Position numbers and translations under genes: made by a program | Source of the DNA: an uncultured Clostridia bacterium | GTDB taxonomy: Bacteria; Bacillota; Clostridia; Christensenellales; Aristaeellaceae | NCBI GenBank assembly: GCA_934643825.1 | Contig: CAKUCW010000050.1 | Coordinates: forward strand, 1-13,305 | Length of the DNA stretch: 13,305 bases | Reading direction: 5' to 3' | The notes under the pieces: generated by a model | Databases searched by the model: none | Told to the model about the DNA's origin: nothing | What the model saw: only the letters and a program-made list of their open reading frames with translations | Shown: positions 7,402 through 13,207 of the stretch, one piece after another | Layout of the letters: each line of letters begins with the position of its first letter | How positions within the stretch are numbered: the stretch's first letter is position 1

Positions 7402-7451
7402 AAAAAAGAAGCAGTTTCAGAGCAGAATGCGAAGCATTCTACGATTGAAAC
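7402..7451 (-). terminator. Internal hairpin with T tract (element B copy)
   Basis: Minus-strand copy of the unit at 4365-4414: GTTTCA/TGAAAC and AGAATGC/GCATTCT arms around a three-base loop, with a T tract (A run at 7402-7407 on the plus strand). It points towards the amylase gene. Confidence 0.35.
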
Positions 7452-7613
7452 GGGTTTGCGCTGAAAAGCATATTCTTAAATGCAAAGCGGCTTAAACCAC
7501 CAGCTTCTTACACCTGCTATGCAGTCTAGGGTTACGCCCTGCGGGGGTAGGGGTTACGCGCCTGCGATGCAGGCGGGGGAACGCGCTCCGCTGGGGCTTA
7601 GGGGATTCGGGTG

Positions 7614-7747
7614 ATTGCAGCCATGCGCCCGCTGTGCGGGATTCAGCATGGCGGAAATCGGAAATCGCAAGGAGTGCTTGCACGTTCGCGAAGCGGGCGC
7701 GTCTGCCGCAGGCAGAGGACAGCGCCCCTATGCGAGTTTCCCGGGAT
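7614..7747 (-). repeat. 134-bp variant of module X nested in element B
   Basis: This copy lies in the loop of the long CTTAGGGGATT stem (arms at 7597-7607 and 7759-7769). It is the reverse orientation of the 91-bp copies. It carries about 43 extra bases, which themselves fold: GGGCGC (7695-7700) with GCGCCC (7722-7727) around TCTGCC-GCA-GGCAGA. Its first stem reads GCCATGC/GCATGGC instead of GTCACGC/GCGTGAC, so both arms changed together. Confidence 0.78.
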
Positions 7748-7988
7748 TTCTCCCCCTAAATCCCCTAAGAACCCCATCACCCCCATTGAAACGAGCAGGG
7801 ACACCCTGCACCCGGGCACGGGGGTTACGACCCGGACTAACCGCCCTGCGGGGCGCGTCCGGGGGCTGGGTTACGGGGTAGCGGCTCGATGCGGCGTTCG
7901 CGGAATCAGGAACGCTTCGCTCCCTGATTCTTGCTTTTTTATGAATCGCTTCGCGATTTGGGGTTACGGGGTTACGTTTGGGGCGCCG

Positions 7989-8079
7989 ATCCGGGAAACT
8001 CGCATAGTCGCGCACGCGCTCCTTGCGATTTCCGATTTCCGTCACGCTGAATCCCGCACAGCGGGCGCGTGACTCCAAT
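7989..8079 (+). repeat. 91-bp nested module X, second copy in element B
   Basis: Same length as the copy at 4446-4536 with two differences, and the same orientation on the chromosome although the host element is inverted. It splits the TTTGGG/CCCAAG hairpin whose uninterrupted form is present at 3950-3969 in element A. Confidence 0.82.
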
Positions 8080-8169
8080 CCCAAGCCCGCCTGAGGGGGT
8101 TACCCCCTCAGACTCCCTTCTTCGCTTCGCGGCGGTTTCAAGCTGCCGGGTAGTCATCAGTCAAGCCAA

Positions 8170-8198
8170 GATAATCTAGAATCCAATACTAGATTATC
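8170..8198. promoter_or_regulatory. Candidate operator upstream of degV
   Basis: A perfect inverted repeat: GATAATCTAG (8170-8179) and CTAGATTATC (8189-8198) separated by nine bases, ending 11 bases before the -35 box of the degV promoter. No T run follows in the right position, so a dimeric regulator site is more likely than a terminator. It does not match the FapR or FabT sites that I know. Confidence 0.5.
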
Positions 8199-8209
8199 GT
8201 TCAGAATGG

Positions 8210-8238
8210 TTGACATACTTTGGAAAAAACTTTATAAT
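8210..8238 (+). promoter_or_regulatory. Full-consensus sigma-A promoter of degV
   Basis: TTGACA at 8210-8215, exactly 17 bases, then TATAAT at 8233-8238: every position matches the consensus. The predicted start near 8245 gives a leader of about 44 bases. Confidence 0.93.
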
Positions 8239-8288
8239 AATAAGGAAGATTGATTCTGACTCTCTGTCGGATATTGGAGGTTCTCCGT

Positions 8289-9134
8289 ATGATGAATATT
8301 CTCGTTGACAGTTGCTGTGACCTTGCTCCCGACTGGCTCAAAAAAACACAGGCAAAGGTTGCGCCTCTGACCATTACCATAGATGATACCCATTATGTGG
8401 ATGATGGTACGGTCGATATTCCGTCCTATCTCGCCGCCATGAAGGAAAGCAAGCATCCGGTTCGTTCCGCGTGCCCCTCTCCCGACCTGTATGCCAAGGA
8501 TATGGCTTCCTGCGAGGGCGATTGCTTCGTCGTGACGCTCTCCTCCAAGCTCTCCGGCTCCCACAACGCCGCCATGATCGGGCGCGAGCTTGCGCTGGAA
8601 GAAGTGCCGGACAAGAAGATCCACGTCTTTGACAGCGAAAGCGCCTGCGCCGGCGAAACCTATCTCGCGCTGATGATTCACGACCTCATCGATGCCGGCA
8701 AGAGCTTCAACGAGATCGTCGAGCTTGTCGAAGAAAAGATTCGCACGCTCCATACGCTCTTCGTTCTGGATTCGCTGGATAACCTGGTCAAGAACGGACG
8801 CATCAGCAAAGCGGTCGCGCTGCTTGCCAACGTGCTGTCCATCCGCCTGCTGATGAGCGACGACGGTGCCGGCTCGATCAAGAACATCAGCAAAGCCCGC
8901 GGCATCAAGGGTGCGCTCACGCAGATGGTTGAAACCTGCCGCAAGCAGACGGAAGGTCTGGCGGCGGCGTCCCAGCGTCTGGTGCTTTCCTACTGCAACT
9001 GCCCGGAACGCGCCCAGCAGGTGAAGGCGATGATCCGCGAAAAGTGCCCGGCAATCGGCGAAATCGTCATGATGCCGACCTCCGCGCTCTCCTCGATGTA
9101 TGCCAACGATGGCGGCATCGTCATCGCGTACTAA
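8289..9134 (+). CDS. degV: DegV family protein (fatty-acid-binding, FakB-like)
   Basis: DegV/FakB proteins are cytosolic and hold one fatty acid; with the kinase FakA, FakB presents it for phosphorylation so that exogenous fatty acids enter phospholipids. The 281-residue product has the family length and motifs: ILVDSCCDL at 4-12, a TSQPS-like SACPSP at 60-65, SSKLSGSHNAA at 85-95, FDSESA at 114-119, and NGRISKAVALLANVLSIRLL near 169-188. The C-terminal HxGPG loop of many members is replaced by SSMYANDGGIVIAY. ATG 8289 is chosen because GGAGG (8276-8280) lies eight bases upstream; ATG 8292 is also possible. Longer readings back to 8250 lack a site. The gene is single, with a consensus promoter and strong terminator. 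Which fatty acid is bound cannot be said. Confidence 0.92.
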   Translation: MMNILVDSCCDLAPDWLKKTQAKVAPLTITIDDTHYVDDGTVDIPSYLAAMKESKHPVRSACPSPDLYAKDMASCEGDCFVVTLSSKLSGSHNAAMIGRELALEEVPDKKIHVFDSESACAGETYLALMIHDLIDAGKSFNEIVELVEEKIRTLHTLFVLDSLDNLVKNGRISKAVALLANVLSIRLLMSDDGAGSIKNISKARGIKGALTQMVETCRKQTEGLAAASQRLVLSYCNCPERAQQVKAMIREKCPAIGEIVMMPTSALSSMYANDGGIVIAY

Positions 9135-9146
9135 AATAAAACGGTT

Positions 9147-9234
9147 AGCTGTCAAGCTGATTAACCGCATGCTTCAGGGAAAACGACTTTCGCTCGTCCC
9201 TGATGGATCGGTTTCAGCTTGACAGCTTTTTTTG
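9147..9234. terminator. Bidirectional terminator between degV and pgmB
   Basis: AGCTGTCAAGCTGA (9147-9160) pairs with TCAGCTTGACAGCT (9214-9227). AACCG/CGGTT and a TTCAGGGA-type stem extend it inward. Seven T follow on the plus strand, and TTTTATTTTAG follows on the minus strand, so it can serve both convergent genes. GGTTA (9143-9147) can pair instead with TAACC (9162-9166). Confidence 0.88.
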
Positions 9235-9278
9235 ATGGATGGACAATTGCACACTTTTGTGCCGTACCGCGAAACGCG

Positions 9279-9920
9279 TTATGAACAGATGGCCTTCAAA
9301 TCGCTGAACGTCTTCATCGCATACGTCGCCAGCCCGCAGCTTGCCGCCTCGCCCAGACCCGCGCTGTCGAATCCGCCCGCTCTTGCCGCCTCAATGCCCG
9401 CTTTCGCGTCCTCGACGACCAGACACACTTCCGGCTTCATCCCGATGAATTCCGCCGCCATTTGGAAAACCTGCGGGTCGGGCTTGCTGCGGGTGATGTT
9501 CGTTCCGTCGGAAATCGCGTCGAAATAGTCGCCCAGTCCTATATGGGCAAGGATAAACTTCGTGTTCTTGCTCGAAGAACCGATGGCAAGCTTCAAGCCG
9601 CGTGCGCGAAGGGTGTCCAGCGTGTCCTTGACCTCGTCAGAAAGATCCGCCGGGGACATCTTCTCAAGCAGCTTGCGATAGATGTCGTTCTTTTCCTGTG
9701 CAATGGCTTCCTTCTCCTGCTGGCTCAGCTTCCCGTCGTATCGCTCCAGAATGATTTCCAAGCTGTCCATGCGGGAAACGCCGCGTAAACGGTTGTTGAT
9801 CTGCTCGTTGAACTCAATGCCCAGCTTGTCCGCAACCGCTTTCCATGCCTGATAGTGATACTTGTCCGTGAAACAAATGACACCGTCTAAATCGAAAATA
9901 ACGCCTGTGTATTGACTCAT
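9279..9920 (-). CDS. pgmB: Beta-phosphoglucomutase (HAD superfamily)
   Basis: Interconverts beta-glucose 1-phosphate and glucose 6-phosphate through a phospho-aspartate, usually downstream of maltose or trehalose phosphorylase. The 213-residue protein has nucleophile Asp10 and acid/base Asp12 in FDLDGVI, substrate-side His22 and Arg50, and the cap signature NNRLRGVSRMDSLEIIL (42-58). It also has SSSKN (115-119), Lys146 in SKPDP, and metal ligands Glu170-Asp171 in VVEDAKAGIEAA. These correspond one for one to the Lactococcus lactis enzyme. ATG 9920 is preferred because AAGGAG lies nine to ten bases upstream; an in-frame ATG at 9938 precedes that site. The gene is single, with its own promoter, and converges on degV. 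Together with the amylase it points to maltodextrin use, though no maltose phosphorylase is in the window. Confidence 0.95.
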   Translation of the reverse strand: MSQYTGVIFDLDGVICFTDKYHYQAWKAVADKLGIEFNEQINNRLRGVSRMDSLEIILERYDGKLSQQEKEAIAQEKNDIYRKLLEKMSPADLSDEVKDTLDTLRARGLKLAIGSSSKNTKFILAHIGLGDYFDAISDGTNITRSKPDPQVFQMAAEFIGMKPEVCLVVEDAKAGIEAARAGGFDSAGLGEAASCGLATYAMKTFSDLKAICS

Positions 9921-9954
9921 GATGATGCACTCCTTCATGATGACTTTTTTCTTT

Positions 9955-9983
9955 ATTATACCCTTGAATCCGTATCATGTCCA
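9955..9983 (-). promoter_or_regulatory. Sigma-A promoter of pgmB
   Basis: Read on the minus strand: TGGACA (9983-9978), a 17-base spacer and consensus TATAAT (9960-9955). The predicted start is about 30 bases before the pgmB ATG. It lies just outside element C, which begins 24 bases further upstream with a solo end. Confidence 0.85.
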
Positions 9984-10006
9984 TGAAAAAATGAAAGTAA
10001 TTCCTT

Positions 10007-10048
10007 CTTCAAACCGCCGCGAAGCGAAACCTGATTCCGAATAAGCCG
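10007..10048 (+). repeat. Solo left end of the repeat family, next to element C
   Basis: CTTCAAACCGCCGCGAAGCG followed by a half CCTGATTCC module, directly abutting the full element C. It looks like the relic of an older, deleted copy or of a tandem insertion. Confidence 0.65.
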
Positions 10049-10692
10049 CTTGAAACCGCCGCGAAGCGAAGAAGGGAGTCTGAGGGGGTAACCCCCTCAG
10101 GCAGGGCTTGGGGCGGCAGCCCCATCGTCACCCCCCGTAACCCCAAATCGCGAAGCGCCCTAAAGCAAGAATCAGGGAGCGAAGCGAACCCTGATTCCGT
10201 AAAAGCTGCTTTAAACCGCCGCCCCGTAACCCCAGCCCCCGGACGCGCCCCGCAGGGCGGTTAGTCCGGGTCGTTCCCATCGTTCCCGGGTGCAGGGTGT
10301 CCCTGCTCGTTTCAATGGGGGTGATGGGGTTCTTAGGGGATTTAGGGGGAGAAATCGAAATCTTCCCCTAATCCCCTAAGCCCCAGCGGAGCGCGTTCCC
10401 CCGCCTGCATCGCAGGCGCGTAACCCATACCCCCGCAGGGCGTAACCCTAGACTGCATAGCAGGTGTAAGAAGCTGGTGGTTTAAGCCGCTTTGCATTTG
10501 AGAATATGCTTTTCAGCGCAAACCCGTTTCAATCGTAGAATGCTTCGCATTCTGCTCTGAAACTACTTCTTTTTTGATGGGGGTTACGGGGTTACGTTGG
10601 GCTGCTGCCCAAACCTGCTTGGGGCTTTGCCCCAAACCCCAGCAAGGAACTTCGTCCCCTGCACCCCCTCTCCGCTTCGCGGCAGTTTTAAG
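10049..10692 (+). repeat. Hairpin-mosaic intergenic element C (about 644 bp)
   Basis: The least disturbed copy of the family: both ends are present (CTTGAAACCGCCGCGAAGCG at left, an inverted copy ending in AGTTTTAAG at right) and no module X is inserted. It lies in the gap between the pgmB promoter and the 3' end of the DUF362 gene. Module order equals that of A, and 10282-10409 is identical to 4121-4248. Hairpin loops differ where stems do not: CGCCTGC-ATC-GCAGGCG here has AAA as the loop in A. A GGGC-type stem of A is GGGGC/GCCCC here. No coding potential is seen. Confidence 0.88.
10526..10575 (+). terminator. Internal hairpin with T tract (element C copy)
   Basis: Same unit as 4365-4414 with identical stems, followed by six T at 10570-10575. 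The bases between stem and T tract read TACTTC instead of TGCTTC. Confidence 0.4.
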
Positions 10693-10715
10693 AGGGATTC
10701 ACAACACGTCATCCA

Positions 10716-10755
10716 CAAAAAAATGCGCCTTCTCTCGTCGAAAGAAAGCGCATTT
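10716..10755 (-). terminator. Rho-independent terminator of the DUF362 gene
   Basis: On the minus strand AAATGCGC (10755-10748) pairs with GCGCATTT (10728-10721), a partly paired CTTTCT/AGAGAAG region lies inside, and a run of T follows (A run at 10716-10723). It starts about ten bases after the stop codon. Confidence 0.88.
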
Positions 10756-10765
10756 CATTCATCTT

Positions 10766-11893
10766 TTACAGCTTAATCAATTCATACTCACGGTTACCCA
10801 AGCCAATCTTCTCGGCGTGGTCAAGGCAGCTGCGCCATTCGGATTCCGGCGTGGAATTCTTGAACGGATCGCCCCAATCGGCAAAGCCCGGTTTCTTCAA
10901 ATTATCGGAAAGCTGGCTGTTCGGCATCGGATTCGCCGCCAGACAGGCATCCACGCACGCCTGATCCAGCGCAAGCGGGTCAAACGACGCAAACATGCCG
11001 ATATTCGGCAGAATCGGCGTATCATTCTCGCTATGGCAATCGCAGTTCGGGGAAACATCCAGGATGAGCGAAATATGGAAGTTCGGACGCCCATCCACAA
11101 CCGCCTTGGTGTATTCCGCCATACGCGCATTGAGCATCTCGTTGGCGTTGTATTCATCGAAGGTGATGGCGTCAAAGTTGCACGCGCCCAGACAACGCCC
11201 GCAGCCGACGCAATGCGCATGATCGACGTGCATCTTGCGGGTCGTTTCATCGAACACCAGACCGTCGTTGGCGCACTCGCGCTGGCAGCGGCGGCATCCG
11301 CGGCAGATCTCCTCGTCGATGCTCGGCTTGCCGTTGGAATGCTGCTCGGTCTTGCCCGCACGCGAGCCGCTGCCCATGCCGATATTCTTGATCGTGCCGC
11401 CGAATCCGGTCGACTCGTGCCCCTTGAAGTGGGTCAGGCTGATGAAAATGTCGGCATCCATGATCGCTCTGCCAATCCGCGCTTCCTTCACATATTCGCC
11501 GCCCGCGACCGGAACGCCGATATCATCCGTGCCCTTCAAGCCGTCGGCAATAATCACAGGGCAACCGACCGTCAGCGGCGTGAAGCCGTTCTCCCACGCG
11601 CAGTATAGATGCTCAAGCGCGTTCTTTCGGCTGCCGGGATACATCGTATTGCAGTCCGTCAGGAACGGCTTGCCGCCCAGCTCATTGACCACATCGACCA
11701 CCGCACGCGCATAGTTCGGGCGCAGAAAGCTGAGGTTGCCCAGCTCGCCGAAGTGCATCTTGATGGCGACGAATTTGCCGTCCATGTCAATCTGACCGAT
11801 GCCCGCTTTTTTGATGAGCCGCTTGAGCTTGGTCGGCATGCCCTCGCCCAACTTTGCTCTGAAATCCGTAAAGTATACTTTCGATTTTTCCAT
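10766..11893 (-). CDS. DUF362 protein with two 4Fe-4S clusters
   Basis: A 375-residue protein of the DUF362 family. The N-terminal DUF362 domain has typical blocks: FVAIKMHFGELGN (41-53), FLTDCNTMYPG (77-87), DADIFISLTHFKGH (146-159) and GGTIKNIGMG (165-174). A bacterial ferredoxin-type insert follows with two CxxCxxCxxxC motifs: Cys197, 200, 203, 207 and Cys228, 231, 234, 238. After it come PNCDCH (282-287) and FDPLALDQACVDAC (304-317), also conserved in the family. No membrane segment or export signal is seen, so it should be cytosolic. The biochemical role of this family is not established; an electron-transfer or metal-dependent function is likely. ATG 11893 follows AAGGAGG by about ten bases. 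The transcript probably starts beyond repeat D (see promoter at 12192-12222). Confidence 0.9.
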   Translation of the reverse strand: MEKSKVYFTDFRAKLGEGMPTKLKRLIKKAGIGQIDMDGKFVAIKMHFGELGNLSFLRPNYARAVVDVVNELGGKPFLTDCNTMYPGSRKNALEHLYCAWENGFTPLTVGCPVIIADGLKGTDDIGVPVAGGEYVKEARIGRAIMDADIFISLTHFKGHESTGFGGTIKNIGMGSGSRAGKTEQHSNGKPSIDEEICRGCRRCQRECANDGLVFDETTRKMHVDHAHCVGCGRCLGACNFDAITFDEYNANEMLNARMAEYTKAVVDGRPNFHISLILDVSPNCDCHSENDTPILPNIGMFASFDPLALDQACVDACLAANPMPNSQLSDNLKKPGFADWGDPFKNSTPESEWRSCLDHAEKIGLGNREYELIKL

Positions 11894-11929
11894 ATCGTGT
11901 ATCCCTCCTTGTCTTCTTTAAAAAACCTT

Positions 11930-12131
11930 GTTGAAGCCGCCGCGAAGCGAAGAAAGGGTGCAGGGAACGAAGTTCCTTGCTGGGGTTTGGGGCAAAGCCC
12001 CAAGCAGGGTATGGGACGGCAGTCCCATCGTAACCCCAAATCGCGAAGCGATAAAAAGAGCGTGAATCAGGGAGCGAAGCGATACCTGATTCCACCCCCC
12101 ACCCGCTTTAAGCCCCCGCGAAGCGAAACCG
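11930..12131 (+). repeat. Short hairpin-mosaic element D (about 200 bp)
   Basis: A reduced family member with a left end (GTTGAAGCCGCCGCGAAGCG), the GCAGGGAAC/GTTCCTTGC hairpin (11960-11980), a TTGGGGC-AAA-GCCCCAA hairpin, an ATGGGAC/GTCCCAT hairpin (12011-12028), TCGCGAAGCGA, an AATCAGG/CCTGATT hairpin and a second GCGAAGC-bearing end in direct orientation. The central long-stem modules of A-C are missing. It lies in the 5' region of the DUF362 gene, 37 bases before its ATG. Bases 12132-12180 hold nothing that I recognise. Confidence 0.78.
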
Positions 12132-12191
12132 CCTTTCGATTTCCTCCCGCAACGCAAAGCGCTTCAAAAGATTTGGACGCTTGATACCCCT

Positions 12192-12222
12192 ATTATAGGA
12201 GCTGAAGTCGGGTTGAAGTCAA
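12192..12222 (-). promoter_or_regulatory. Candidate regulated promoter reading through element D into the DUF362 gene
   Basis: On the minus strand: TTGACT (12222-12217), a 19-base spacer and consensus TATAAT (12197-12192). The spacer is two bases longer than optimal. Two direct repeats of GACTTCA (TGAAGTC on the plus strand at 12203-12209 and 12214-12220) lie 11 bp apart across the -35 and spacer. That spacing suits a response-regulator or other activator site. The transcript would carry element D as a leader of about 290 bases. Confidence 0.6.
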
Positions 12223-12249
12223 GACCTTTTTGGTTTTTTCCGATAGATT

Positions 12250-13170
12250 TTAGTGCAGCACGAACGTCAGACCCAGCGTCAGCATAATCACTAGGCTGAT
12301 CGCGATGGACATCGAGTTCGTGAAGCTCGCCAACTCCGTGTTGCTGTTGCAGCGATCCGTGTAAATCGGCGCAAGCGAGGAAAGCGGCGCAAAGCATACA
12401 ACGCAGAGCGTCTGCCGCACAATCAGCTCAAACGGCGTCAGGAAGTATACCGCCAACGCGCTGACGGTCGCGAATAGATAGCGGAACGCCAGTTCACGCG
12501 CCGTTTCGCGTAAAAGCGCTTTGTCGCCCGCCGGCTCAAACATCATGCCGATCATCAGCATGGCGACGAAGGCGTTCGCCTGCCCCGCCGGGCGCGTCAG
12601 CGTGAAGATGGCGGAGGGCAGCTTGATGTCCAGCGCCGCGAGGGTAATCATCAGCATGTAGGTGTCAAACGGAAGCGACTTGAGGAATTTCATCAGGATG
12701 TCGCCGAAGCTCTCTTTTTTCTCGCCGCCGGTTTTGAGCAGCGTCGAAGTCATCGCATATGCGCCGCCGGTCATCATCACCGCGTTGCCCGTGTCGAACA
12801 TGCACGCAGCGACCGCACCGACGTTTCCGAAAAAGACCTGAACCAGCGGCAGCGAGAAGCAGCCGATGTTGTATCCGCCGATGTTGAGCATGCGATAGGC
12901 ACGCAGCTTTTTCTCCACACCGCCGGTTGTCAGATACATGATGAGAATCGGCAGGAAAGCGCAGAATAGCCCCAGACCCACCAGGATGAACATCTGTCCG
13001 TCGCGCTGAAAGCCGTCGAACGCCTGAATGATGGTGCAGGGCATGGTGATGTTGACTAGGATCTTGCTCAATATCCTGTGGTCGTCCTTGCCGAATACAC
13101 CTTTGCGCTTGAGGATGTAGCCTAAAGCGATGAGGAATACAAAGGACATGGGCTTGAAAATGTAATCCAT
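12250..13170 (-). CDS. AEC (auxin efflux carrier) family transporter
   Basis: A 306-residue integral membrane protein of the AEC family, whose bacterial members are secondary carriers for malate or other organic acids. It has about ten hydrophobic segments in the usual two halves of five. The first (residues 5-20, FKPMSFVFLIALGYIL) leads into KRKGVFGKDD and the ILVNITMPCTII block (37-48). The family signature N-x-G-x-x-G is seen in LNIGGYNIGCFSLPL (95-109). A charged cytosolic loop (GGEKKESF, 148-155) separates the halves. ATG 13170 has AAGGAG eight bases upstream. Repeat element E starts about 37 bases before the ATG and no promoter is visible in that gap. The downstream 12223-12249 stretch has no clear terminator. 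Substrate cannot be predicted. Confidence 0.9.
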   Translation of the reverse strand: MDYIFKPMSFVFLIALGYILKRKGVFGKDDHRILSKILVNITMPCTIIQAFDGFQRDGQMFILVGLGLFCAFLPILIMYLTTGGVEKKLRAYRMLNIGGYNIGCFSLPLVQVFFGNVGAVAACMFDTGNAVMMTGGAYAMTSTLLKTGGEKKESFGDILMKFLKSLPFDTYMLMITLAALDIKLPSAIFTLTRPAGQANAFVAMLMIGMMFEPAGDKALLRETARELAFRYLFATVSALAVYFLTPFELIVRQTLCVVCFAPLSSLAPIYTDRCNSNTELASFTNSMSIAISLVIMLTLGLTFVLH

Positions 13171-13207
13171 GAATCAAACTCCTTATCTCTTGAATGCCTG
13201 AAAAAAA

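Larger units (their letters stand above)
7307..8142 (-). repeat. Hairpin-mosaic intergenic element B (about 836 bp, inverted)
   Basis: A full copy of the family in the opposite orientation to A and C, filling the divergent gap between the amylase and degV. Its ends are a near-perfect inverted pair: AAACCGCCGCGAAGCG at 7311-7326 and its exact complement at 8123-8138, extending to CTTA/CAAG outside. Read on the minus strand it has the same module order as C, from the CTGAGGGGG hairpin to the GCAAGGAAC hairpin. It is longer because two copies of module X are inserted (7614-7747 and 7989-8079). Without them it would be about 610 bp, close to C. No flanking target duplication is obvious and there is no coding region. 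Confidence 0.88.

Noticed and set aside
7611..8072. Open frames of 80-150 codons inside the repeat elements
   Set aside because: They translate hairpin modules, differ between copies, lack ribosome binding sites and are broken by insertion of module X.
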